Part shown: positions 31,925 through 40,672 of the stretch, in pieces
Numbering within the stretch: position 1 is the stretch's first letter
Layout: each line of letters starts with the position of its first letter
Assembly (NCBI RefSeq): GCF_000143415.4
Contig: NW_003314373.1
Coordinates: 1-62,000, forward strand
Origin: Selaginella moellendorffii
Lineage: Eukaryota > Streptophyta > Lycopodiopsida > Selaginellales > Selaginellaceae
Length of the DNA: 62,000 nt
Direction of reading: 5' to 3'
Program-made: the position numbers and the translations under genes
The notes under the pieces: generated by a model
Told to the model about the DNA's origin: nothing
Seen by the model: the letters and a program-made list of their open reading frames with translations, nothing else
The model's database searches: none

Positions 31925-33284
31925 CTATGCCATGTAGGCGTGGGGCTTGTTGGCGTTGTCGTCCCAGGGCACTTGGAGATGGTAGCGGATGATGTTTTGG
32001 GCGCCTTCCACCAGTCCCCGGACGACGCTCGCGGCGGGCAAGATCTCATCGATCAATCCCACGCCCTCGCCCGCGTACATTGCCATCTCCTCGATCTTCC
32101 CAGTCGCGGAGGAATTGGGAACTTTTCCAGAGAAGCGCTTCACCTCTTCCTTCTGCAAGAGAATGGAGGGGGCTTAGAAAGATCTTTGGTGAAGTGTGAG
32201 CTCGATCTTACTTTGCCATGGACGATTGTTTCGCCGATCGTCACCTGCCCTTGCTCGGACTCGTCGGGGCCGAGCTTGTCTCTCCACTCCAGGAAAAATG
32301 GAGTTTTGATCACTCTCTGTGGAGCATTTGGCCACCGTTTCCTTCCGAAAATGTTGGTGAGCTCGGTATCGCCAGCGGACGCGGCCAGCACCATTTTCTT
32401 GTAGATCGGATGCGCATTCGACTCCAAGGTAGCAAGAAATCTTTCCAAGAAAAATGTAAGCTTTCGCGGATGAAAACTCAAAAACTATTCGAAACACTTT
32501 ACCTAGTTCCAAGGCAAACTCCCTTCGCACCAAGTGCCAAAGCAGCGACATAGCCACGAGCATCAACGATCCCTCCAGCCGCAATCACGGGAATCTTATA
32601 CTTCCAAACGGCATCCACAACTTTCGGCAACAGCGCGATGAGTCCCTCCTTCACGACCACAATTCTTCTCTACGTAAGTCTTTGAAAGAAAGTTTCAAGA
32701 GAAAATCACCACCTTTCCACGGACGTGGCCGCCAGCTTCAACACCTTGGACGATGATCGCATCCACACCAGCAAGCGCTGCGTCTTTGGCCTCGGCCACT
32801 GATCCTACCTGCGTGTGCGAAAACCCGAGAAAATCACGACAAAGCTGCTATTTTTTTTCTCACGAACCTGATGCACAACTTTCACTCCGCCTTGGTGCAT
32901 CTTGTCGACAAGATGACTCCCAAATTCACCCCAGTAAACCATCAGCACAGCGACACGCTCCTGGATCACAGCCTCGAGCATCTTCTCGTGTGGAAAATCC
33001 AGGATGATCCCCACTCCAAACGATCGATCCGTCAGCTCCCTGGTTCGCTTCACCATCTCCCTCAGCACCTCGGGCTCATCCTGGAGTCATCAAATTCCCA
33101 TTTTTCCTTGCAAAAAAAAAAAAAGGTTTTTTACCTGATCTGGAGCTCGAAGAACTCCAATCGCCCCCGCATTTGCAACCGCTGCTACGAGAGCAGGCCC
33201 CGAGATGTCTGGACCCAATGGCGCCTGGATTATTCCATGATCGAAACCAAGCAATCCTCCCCAAGCCATAGCCGCGAGCGCCAA
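31925..33284 (-). CDS. Nitronate monooxygenase (2-nitropropane dioxygenase family)
   Basis: Six exons: 33284-33135, 33080-32868, 32808-32713, 32648-32503, 32440-32212, 32152-31925; 353 residues. FMN-dependent enzymes of this family oxidise nitronates such as propionate-3-nitronate. Marks: [30 protein letters not shown] (N-terminal flavin-binding strand), HPEKMLEA-like [18 protein letters not shown], the active-site [12 protein letters not shown] with its conserved His, and the phosphate-binding [32 protein letters not shown]. Two in-frame ATGs five codons apart (MALAAMAW) are both possible. It is 105 bp upstream of the CTR9 start on the same strand, and its own start lies 61 bp from a tRNA gene, so promoters are very compact. 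No clear organelle signal. Confidence 0.93.
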
Positions 33285-33333
33285 AAAGAGAAATGGAAAA
33301 CGTATCTAAGATCAACACAAATACTGGCAGAAC

Positions 33334-33338
33334 AAAAA
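33334..33338 (-). terminator. RNA polymerase III T5 terminator
   Basis: A T5 run on the minus strand begins 8 nt past the 3' end of the tRNA-Pro(AGG) gene. There is no T4 run in the spacer between the two tRNA genes, so this may end transcripts from both. Confidence 0.6.
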
Positions 33339-33345
33339 CAGCCTA

Positions 33346-33419
33346 TAGGGATGACAGGATTTGAACCTGCGTCCTTTTGTTCCCTAAACAAACGCGCTAC
33401 CTATCTGCGCTACATCCCT
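33346..33419 (-). tRNA. tRNA-Pro (anticodon AGG), plastid/bacterial-type body
   Basis: A complete 74-nt cloverleaf including the discriminator A. Acceptor AGGGATG pairs with CATCCCT. The D stem is GCGC/GCGC with loop AGATAGGTA. The anticodon stem TTTGT/ACAAA encloses TTAGGGA (anticodon AGG at 33385-33383, G37 following). The variable loop is AGGAC, and the T arm is GCAGG-TTCAAAT-CCTGT. The sequence resembles plastid trnP-UGG (same acceptor stem, D arm, TTCAAAT loop, A73), not the eukaryotic cytosolic tRNA-Pro. No CCA is encoded. Internal B box ggttcaaatcc fits pol III consensus. An A34 would have to be deaminated to inosine to read CCU/CCC efficiently. Confidence 0.93.
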
Positions 33420-33494
33420 GTGTGTGCTCCACAGCATGCCTCTTCTTTCCTCGGCTTTTTATACTTTCATAGTGTTTCTTTTAACGAACGTCGA

Positions 33495-33568
33495 TAGGGA
33501 TGACAGGATTTGAACCTGCGGCCTTTTGTTCCCGAAACAAATGCGCTACCTATCTGCGCTACATCCCT
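33495..33568 (-). tRNA. tRNA-Pro (anticodon CGG), plastid/bacterial-type body
   Basis: The second tandem copy, 75 bp upstream of the AGG gene on the same strand. Identical to it except at position 26 (A for G), the wobble base (anticodon CGG at 33534-33532) and one variable-loop base (AGGCC for AGGAC). All stems pair, the B box is intact, discriminator A, no CCA encoded. No pol III T-run follows directly, so it may be co-transcribed with the downstream copy. Confidence 0.93.
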
Positions 33569-33769
33569 CCTAATCCCTCTCCACACAAGGTGGCGGACTC
33601 CACTTAAAGGATTGCCACGAAACAATGTAGGGCTGCATCAGCATAAAATGACATCGCTGGCCACGTCATTGCCACGTCAACTGACTAGGACGATTTCCAG
33701 CCGTTGGTTCAAGGGTTGCAGCTGAAAGACGATGGTGGTAATCGCTACGCTTACCATCGTTTAGTCGTA

Positions 33770-34189
33770 ATGGAGCAACCGCCCAGGGTGGAGGTCACGG
33801 CGCTGCCAACGCGCTCCTATCTGGTAAGCACCGTGTGGTTCTAGTTTGTGATCAATGCTTCGATTTTTCTTGGCAGGAAAACAGTGTGGTACCTGTTCTG
33901 ACGCAGGGGCTCGAGGCCTTGACGCTACAGAGGTAACAACGAGATTTTTCTTGGGTATTGTTATCGTGTTTCTAGCAGACCGCAAAGGCCATTGGAGTAT
34001 CTGGCGAAGTTCATGCTAAAGAATGTGCCGCCGCGGCCGGATCCTTTGAGCAATGTCAAAGCGGAAGTTATTCGTTTGGTTCCTCGGCCTCTGGCGAACG
34101 AAGTTGATGCTACTGTCACTTATCACAAGTGCACGACTAGCGCGATTCTTCCTGTTCCTCTCGTGTCAACGCAAGCTCCAACAAGCTAG
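33770..34189 (+). CDS. DPY30: DPY30/SDC1-like COMPASS subunit
   Basis: Three exons: 33770-33823, 33877-33932, 33979-34189; introns 53 and 46 nt; 106 residues. The Dpy-30 motif is split over the exons: TALPTRSYLENSVVPVLTQGLEALTLQRPQRPLEYLAKFMLKN (about 10-52). This X-type four-helix dimerisation module docks on Ash2L/ASH2R in COMPASS H3K4 methyltransferases; in algae and animals it also occurs in radial-spoke proteins. The C-terminal half (PPRPDPLSNVKAEVIRLVPRPLANEV...) is not part of the motif and looks unstructured. The first ATG is used. The third acceptor has two adjacent AGs (ctagcag); the downstream one keeps frame. Confidence 0.85.
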
Positions 34190-35477
34190 CTGATTTTTCA
34201 CGGCGACTAGAAAAGAAGAAAAGAAAGAAAAAGGTCCTCTCGATCAACTGACTCGAGACCTATACAAGTTGAACAGCGATTTGTCTGTGCAATAGGCCAA
34301 AAAACTTGGTTTTTTCTTTCATCCGACAACAGTACAACTCTTTCAAGCGACCGGACGTTTGTCATTGTTTCTCGCTTTCAAAACACTCTGCCTTCGTATT
34401 GCGAGCTCGGGATCAATCAGTTCAATGCCTCGACGCTAAACGGGCAGGGTCAATGAATGGCAGAGCTCCAGTGGTGAATCTTTCTAATATTTATTGCATT
34501 CTTTCGTTTTTAAACACCTGATGAACAATTTTGCAGATCTTTACCATGTGATCGCCTTCAGGAATTCATAAAATACGTGGAAGATGAACTCTTCGTCAAG
34601 CACACAATATGGTATGGAAGAAGTTTTATGCTCGTCTCTCTGGAGGAACGCGTGTACCTTGACCAGCATCGACGTGAACGTCACTCACAAACTCTCCCGG
34701 GAAAAAAGAACAAGAAGAAATGGATCAAGGTCTCATGACTTGATCTCAAATGTTACCTCTTCCTGCGACAGCCTCGAGCAAAAGCCTTCGATCCTATATT
34801 CTGAGGTTAATTTTTAGTGACATTTACGCTTTCGAGCACCGAGACTCGGATCAAACAAGCCATTTCGCGTCAGCCTCGAGCTCTCTCACTTTCATTTCGT
34901 GCCATTCCAGCCAAAATTTTCACTTCAATCCAGTGATCGTCCGTCTACAGCGATTGGTTCCTGGATGCCCTGTTTGACGCGCTCCTGGGCGATCCTCTCT
35001 CGGCCACGATTCATACCTCGCGCTCTACAAATGGATCGACGCTAGAATCAACCTCTCCCACTTAGGCGCGGCAAGATCGCGGCCGCGGCAGTGCTTTCAA
35101 ATTTCGAATATATATATTCAACATTTTCTTTCCAGCGATAGGAGTAGTCTCATTCATTCATTCATTAACTATTTACAGGGTATCAGAGTACGAAACTGAC
35201 GAATTAACGTTTTGATGGCCGTTCGTATGAAACCTTGAATGTTTCTTGCAGTGATCATCAATACCTCAGCTTTAGACCGACAAGATCATCGACAAGACGT
35301 ACAATAAGTGAGAGCTACAGTGTCAAGGTCCTTATTCTTAAATAAATCCTTCTTTTCTTAAGTTTTGTTACTCTGTTTACTGTGCGACAAGAAATGAAAG
35401 GACTTATCTACAGCATGTAAAAGGATTGCAAGCAAGCATAGAAGCGCTCATACAGAAAAAGAAAGAGGAGAGAAAGG
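34190..35477. other. Spacer with a Hint-gene relic
   Basis: No intact gene. 34200-34800 has only short frames. 34806-35099 is a decayed copy of the neighbouring Hint gene (separate entry). 35100-35400 is AT-rich with an (ATTC)n stretch near 35149-35166. Confidence 0.6.
34806..35099 (+). pseudogene. Relic of a Hint-domain gene (exon 5/6 fragments)
   Basis: 34806-34912 aligns by eye with exon 5 of the gene at 35478-37210 (acatttacgctttcgagcaccgagactcgg against atctatgctttcggccaccgagacttgg, then gagctctc...catttcgtgccat). 34940-35099 aligns with the end of exon 6 (gattggttcctggatgccctgtttgacgcgctc, ccacgattcatacctcgcgctctacaaatggatcgacgc). Everything between is lost and frames are broken. Confidence 0.75.
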
Positions 35478-37210
35478 ATGAAAAGTGTCTCGTTTCTTCT
35501 TGTTCTTGCTGTGATCTCCAGCGTTTGCAATGCGCAAGACGTGAGTTTCAAAGCCACGACTCCCAAGATCACCAAAGGCAAGCCAAACACCTTCATTGGA
35601 ACTACTGGCGATCAGATCGCGACATCTCTTCTCGCATCGAAGACTCCCGCATTGCTTTGGGGCTCGGTTCCTGCGAGCGCAATCACCAAGATCTGCCAGA
35701 AGATTGTCAAAACTGGAAGGCTCCAGTATACTGCCAAGGTAAGTGGCGACTGGGGAGGAACCGAGAACCTCAAGCTAAAGGTAAAGAACTAGGCACAAGT
35801 ACCTTTGTTTCTTTGATCTTTCTCATGCTCACGACTGTAAACTATCTCCAGGTGGTCGCAACCGGTGGCTGTGGTGCTGCTCCAGATTCATCCGGGACAC
35901 AGTTCGTGTTCACAGACAACTATGGCCGCAAGAGTGCTGTAAGTTTTAGCGAGCTCCATAGACCATCTTGCAATAACAAAAATCACTGAATGCTTACCAG
36001 ATCGTTTGCCCAAACAACGCTAAGAAGAGCGGCTGTGGTGTGTACATGACCGGCAGTGACGTGGAAAGGCTCTACAAGAAGCGCTTGGAACTCGAGCAGC
36101 ATCTTTCACTCACAAACTCTTCTGGCGATCACCAGGCAGCTCGAAGATTCTTGCTTGGTGACTGCAAAGAAGAAGCAGGGAAAGGTCCCTCGGGATGATC
36201 CATATGTTCTTCTCGTTGAGCTTGTTCCTTCCTTTTTGCAGGAGCAATAGGAGGTGCAATCACGGGAGTGTTGGGAGTTGGAGGTTGCTTGGGACTGGGA
36301 CCATTGGCACCTTTCTGCGTCGTTGGCGTTTTGGGAGTGAGTGCTCAGCTTGGCGCGGCTGCTGGCTGCGTGAGTGCGTGCTTCCCGGGTGATGCAACTG
36401 TGCAAACTTCCACGGGCGAGACAAAGACGATGAGCCAGCTCCAAATCGGTGACAAGGTATCTATCCTGATCATCCATCGCTTCCACTAAACCTTTTTCCT
36501 CTGGTCGTGTCGTGAAGGTTGGGACGCTCAAGGACGGGAGGCTCGAGTTCAGTGAAATCTATGCTTTCGGCCACCGAGACTTGGAGCAGAAGAGTGACTT
36601 CGTCAACCTGGAACTATCCCACTCAAAGACCCTTGAGCTCTCGCCCCTGCATTTCGTGCCAACGCTACTCAAAGCTGGTGTGTGTCATCTCTTCCCTCCA
36701 CCACTTTTTTTTTCCAAGTCCCAAACTGACCAAGCTCACGAACCATTTCTAGGTGGAGTCGAATTCAAGCGTGCGCAAGACGTACTTGTCGGAGATGTGT
36801 TGACCGCTTCATCCTCCGCCAACAATTCGATCATGACTCCATTCCCAGTCACACGAATCTCGATCGTTACAAAGCCCGGCCTCTATAATCCATTGACTCT
36901 CCAAGGAACTATCGTCGTCAACGGAGTCGCCGCCTCGGTCCACAGCGACTGGTTCCTGGATGCCCTGTTTGACACGCTCGGCCTCACTGCTTACCTCCCA
37001 GCAGCATACCAGGCTATCCTCTCCCCGGGGCGATTGCTCTACACACTCCTCGGCCATGATTCATACCTCGCGCTCTACAAATGGATCGACGCCAGGATCA
37101 ATGTCGCTGAGTTCGGCACTGAAAATGGCGGCAAGATTGCAGCGGCGGCGCTGCTGGCGAGTGGAATCGCGTCCCTGCGATTGACCAAAAAGACCCGGAA
37201 TTTCGCGTAG
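35478..37210 (+). CDS. Secreted protein with C-terminal Hedgehog/Hog-type Hint module (copy 1)
   Basis: Six exons: 35478-35780, 35852-35938, 36001-36184, 36242-36456, 36518-36677, 36753-37210; 468 residues. A signal peptide (MKSVSFLLVLAVISSVCNA) precedes a novel domain of about 170 residues (TKGKPNTFIGTTGDQIATSL; paired Cys), then a Gly/Ala/Leu-rich hydrophobic stretch (193-235). The Hint module starts at Cys238 (SACFPGDATVQT, then MSQLQIGDKV) and has block B LELSPLHFVPTL (Ser305/His308, Hedgehog T-x-x-H). Its end GTIVVNGVAASVHS closely resembles the fly Hedgehog C-terminal domain end. Hint modules cut the chain at the residue before Cys; animal Hedgehogs add cholesterol there. Here the residue before Cys is Ala, and His282 occupies the place of the sterol-activating Asp. 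About 100 residues follow the Hint core. The TATA-like box is eroded (tgtaaaagg near 35417). Confidence 0.88.
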
Positions 37211-37360
37211 AGCCTATGAGTGTTTTAAATATTTGAATGCCTGTAATGCGCGGTGACAGGAAGCATTCAGAGTACCACTACATGGCTAATACAGGGAATA
37301 TACTACTCGGCTCACTTCCCAGTTTGTGGACTTGTGACCATCGCCCAGTCGTCAACCTCT

Positions 37361-37520
37361 GTCCACAGCGATTGGTTCCTGTTGTTGCCTGTTTGTTCGA
37401 TGCGCTCGGCGCCATTCGCGATTGCTCTATCCTCGGCCATGATTCATACTGCGCTGTCAATGGATTGACGCTAGAATTGACGACGTCACTGCGGCACTGA
37501 CAATGGCAGCAAGATCGCAG
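37361..37520 (+). pseudogene. Relic of Hint-gene exon 6
   Basis: Degenerate copy of the end of exon 6 (36942-37150): gtccacagcgattggttcct, then tcgatgcgctcggc, ctcggccatgattcat, ggattgacgctagaat and ggcagcaagatcgc. Deletions and stops prevent coding. It begins about 150 bp past the stop of the intact gene, a tandem partial duplication. Confidence 0.75.
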
Positions 37521-38935
37521 GCGCGGCAGCGAGAATGCTCCAGGTTCTTCTCGTGGACTTTTTCAAAATTTCAAATGCCAAATATTTCTTTGGTAATTAT
37601 GTAGAAAACCTATTATTCTTTCACTCAAGCTACTTTTGTAATAGAACTTGCTTCTAAACTGGATCAAAGTGTTGAAAGTTAGAGATGCAAGAATGCTTGC
37701 CACAAAGAAAATCCTACTCTCTAGCAACAAACTGTTTAAAGTTCAAAAGAGGAGCATATTGGATGATAGGTCAAGAGAGAAGTTAGAATTTCCCTTCTGA
37801 GTGTCTCCTTGACTTTCCCATGATTGTCAAGAGGGCTGCTCACCAGCAAAAACCAGCTTTGAATTGTGAAATTCAAGTGAATTTGAAGTGTCCACCTTAA
37901 GAGCAGCTTCAATTGAGGCTTTTCTCATTGGTTCTAAATCCTGGCTGTCATCCTCTAGCTTAATCACGCTGAAAAATGGCTTAAGCCATATGGAGTCATC
38001 CCTCACCAAAGAAGCTAGAGGAGTATTTACAGTAGCAGTTGATTGGAGGGTTTTGTGGCAAGTCTCATAGTTGAGTCATTTACCCCAAAAGTAATGTCAA
38101 GCATTCATCAGTGCATAGAATATTCTGTTAGTGAAGTATTTTAGGGACTCAAATATTACATATATACTAACAATATAAACATAAATATAATGGTATCTTT
38201 GCATGCAAACTTTACCATCTCACTATCCTAGTTTAATATATCAATGCCCCAATTTCTAATGCTTTGCAAAAGAAATGAGATGAATAACCTTGTGTGCATT
38301 TTAAAATTTAAAGCAAGGTTTGCTTAGAAGCATTTATATTAATGAGAGGATACAAACAGCAAGTTAGTAAATTGTCACACTATAGTCAACCATATACCCA
38401 AGTGTGTATTGTTTATATTGGCACAAAACCCTCAGCCCTTTAGTCATAAAAAGAATTTAGAATGGAAAACACATATATTAGTATGTGCATTGGAGAGGAA
38501 TGGGCACAAGTCAATTTGTAACAAATTTTCTTTGTTACGGGATAATAGGATAAAGTAAAGGCCTTACAAACAAATGATCTGGTTAGGGTGTAAAGGATAG
38601 AATCTTAATACTGGTATCGGAACCTAATTTGATTCTCATGGCTAACAAATGGGGTAAAAATATTGAAGGAATATTTAACATAGTGGATTTAGAGGGAGAA
38701 TCAAGGTTTGGTAGACCCTAAAAAGAGGATCATAATGACCAAACGGTGGCTTAAATATAATTGCAGACGATCATTCCTTGGCAAAAGAAGGATGTTTAAA
38801 CACTAGGTTAGAATAATAGAATAAAGAAAAGGTCTTAAAAATACGTGATCACCTTTTTAGCTAGTTGCCTTGGGTGTAAAGGATAGGATCTTAACATTAT
38901 TTCTCTCCACTTAAGTAAAGTGGAAAATGGATAAT

Positions 38936-39802
38936 TGGTTAATAAAAGAGGTTTTAATAATTATTTTATCTTTATTTATCCCCCAAAGTTTTAATGATTC
39001 ATAATGACAATATATCCAAATTTTATTTCATGATTATATATTCTACTATTACCCACCCTTTAGAGATGTCAAGGATTAATAACCCTTACTATAAGTCAAG
39101 GGGTCCATTTCCGCATTCAATTTACCAATGCTTTTATTATGTTGGCTAACTAATTATCTACTTATACCATAGTTCTATAGTGGATACTTTCATTTGTGAT
39201 GCCTTACAGATGAAAGACGTACTCATTAATGTCTAATATATATAATTTTCAATTTTATAGATATGAATATACTTTGCTCAAATGCTTTATTTCGTTAAAG
39301 TGGAACTTTTCATTATCCCACTTATGGTGTGTGGCCACATGCCATTTTTATAACAATAATAAAAAATTGAAGTTTTAGCTTTATAATTTATAAATTAAAA
39401 ACTTTTCATATGATTTTGTGTTATAATATTGTGAAATATAAAAAATAAATTAAAAAACTGATAGAAATATTAATAAATATTAATTAAGTACTAGGAAATG
39501 GCATGTGGACACATGCTAATTAATGTCCCACTTTACTGAATAAGTTCCACTTTAACGAAATAAAGCATTCAAAAGTATATTATATTTTAAGTAGCCACTA
39601 ATCTATGGGAATCAAATCTGTGTCATTTCCTTTAATATGTATAATACACTCTATCTCTCTCCCCTTTAACTCAATTGAAAAAAGGGTAATTGCTTTATGA
39701 AATAGCCTTTAATAATTATTTTATCCTCATTTCTCCCCCAAGATTCTAAAGATCTATAATAATAGTATATCGAAATTTTATCTCATGATCACGTGTGTTA
39801 CA
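38936..39802. repeat. Degenerate direct repeat pair flanking a MITE
   Basis: 38936-39056 and 39697-39802 share ttttaataattattttatc, ttatcccccaa, ttctaa/gat-cataat, atatc-aaattttat-tcatgat. About 760 bp apart in the same orientation, with the MITE at 39282-39568 between them. Possibly remnants of short LTRs. Confidence 0.5.
39282..39568. mobile_element. 287-bp MITE, copy A
   Basis: Non-coding AT-rich element with about 26-27-bp terminal inverted repeats (atgctttatttcgttaaagt ... acgaaataaagcat). Flanked by a 4-bp direct repeat tcaa (39278-39281 and 39569-39572). It is nearly identical and of the same length as the copy at 53653-53939, whose flanks differ (ttag), so the ends and target duplication are defined by two independent insertions. 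Confidence 0.93.
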
Positions 39803-40465
39803 GTAAGTATATTATAATGCTCTTTACTCTTCATAACACAATCATTGCAATAATTACATAGCTAAAACTAAGAAGTAAAAGCCTAAGAAAGAAAAATTTA
39901 TATTGCACTTTGCAAAACATATAAACACAACAAACCACTGCAATATTAAAAACTTACATGTGTGTTTAAGAACACAAGAATCAATAGAGCTAACACCTTA
40001 TCATGGCTATAATACAAATTATTTACTCAATGCCCCAAACACCAAAAAAAAAACTTTACACTTGCATTTGTGCTCCAATTGATTGTATTTACTTCTACTC
40101 CAATTAATCACTACTTAGATTAGAGTGCCACACCACAAACAAGCTATGAGTAATAAAAGGCTTGCTAAAGCAATTAAAATACTATATTTACATTAGAGTG
40201 TGTTGCAACTGAAAATGAAACACAACCATGTAAAATGAGAGATAAATGGAACATAAGAGAAATGGTAATAATCTCAAGGTCACAAATCTGCATACAATGA
40301 TATAAGAATTGATATAAGAATGGGAAAAGAAAAACTCTCACTAAATTTATAATGACATCATGTTAGATGATGTGGTATTAGTCTTGTGTGCTGAAGTGTC
40401 ATACTCTATACATATATAGTATATTTTATCAGTCAAGTTTATAACAATTGAAAAGGAATTGTATG

Positions 40466-40640
40466 TGTGAGTGCATGGAATATGGAACAGGAATACAGAA
40501 ATGTGCATATCCATTAGCCCAAAAACCCTAGCTTATATACAGGAGCGAGTGGTCCGGATTGAAACCAATCCGACGGCTACCAAAATCCCACTACGCTAAT
40601 ATTAGTATATAGCATCGTAGCCGTACACTTGGCCCTCACA
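40466..40640 (-). repeat. Gypsy 3' LTR
   Basis: 175 bp, starting tgtgagtgcatgg and ending ccctcaca on the plus strand. Differs from its partner at nine positions, all transitions. Confidence 0.95.
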
Positions 40641-40672
40641 TCATCCCCTCCTCTCGGAATAATGGAAGGCCA

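Larger units (their letters stand above)
37521..40465. other. AT-rich spacer with degenerate repeats
   Basis: No gene recognised. It contains two old direct-repeat pairs and one MITE (separate entries). Local duplicates also occur at 38540-38606 and 38812-38895 (ggataaagtaaaggccttacaa... ggtgtaaaggatag-atcttaa). Confidence 0.55.
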
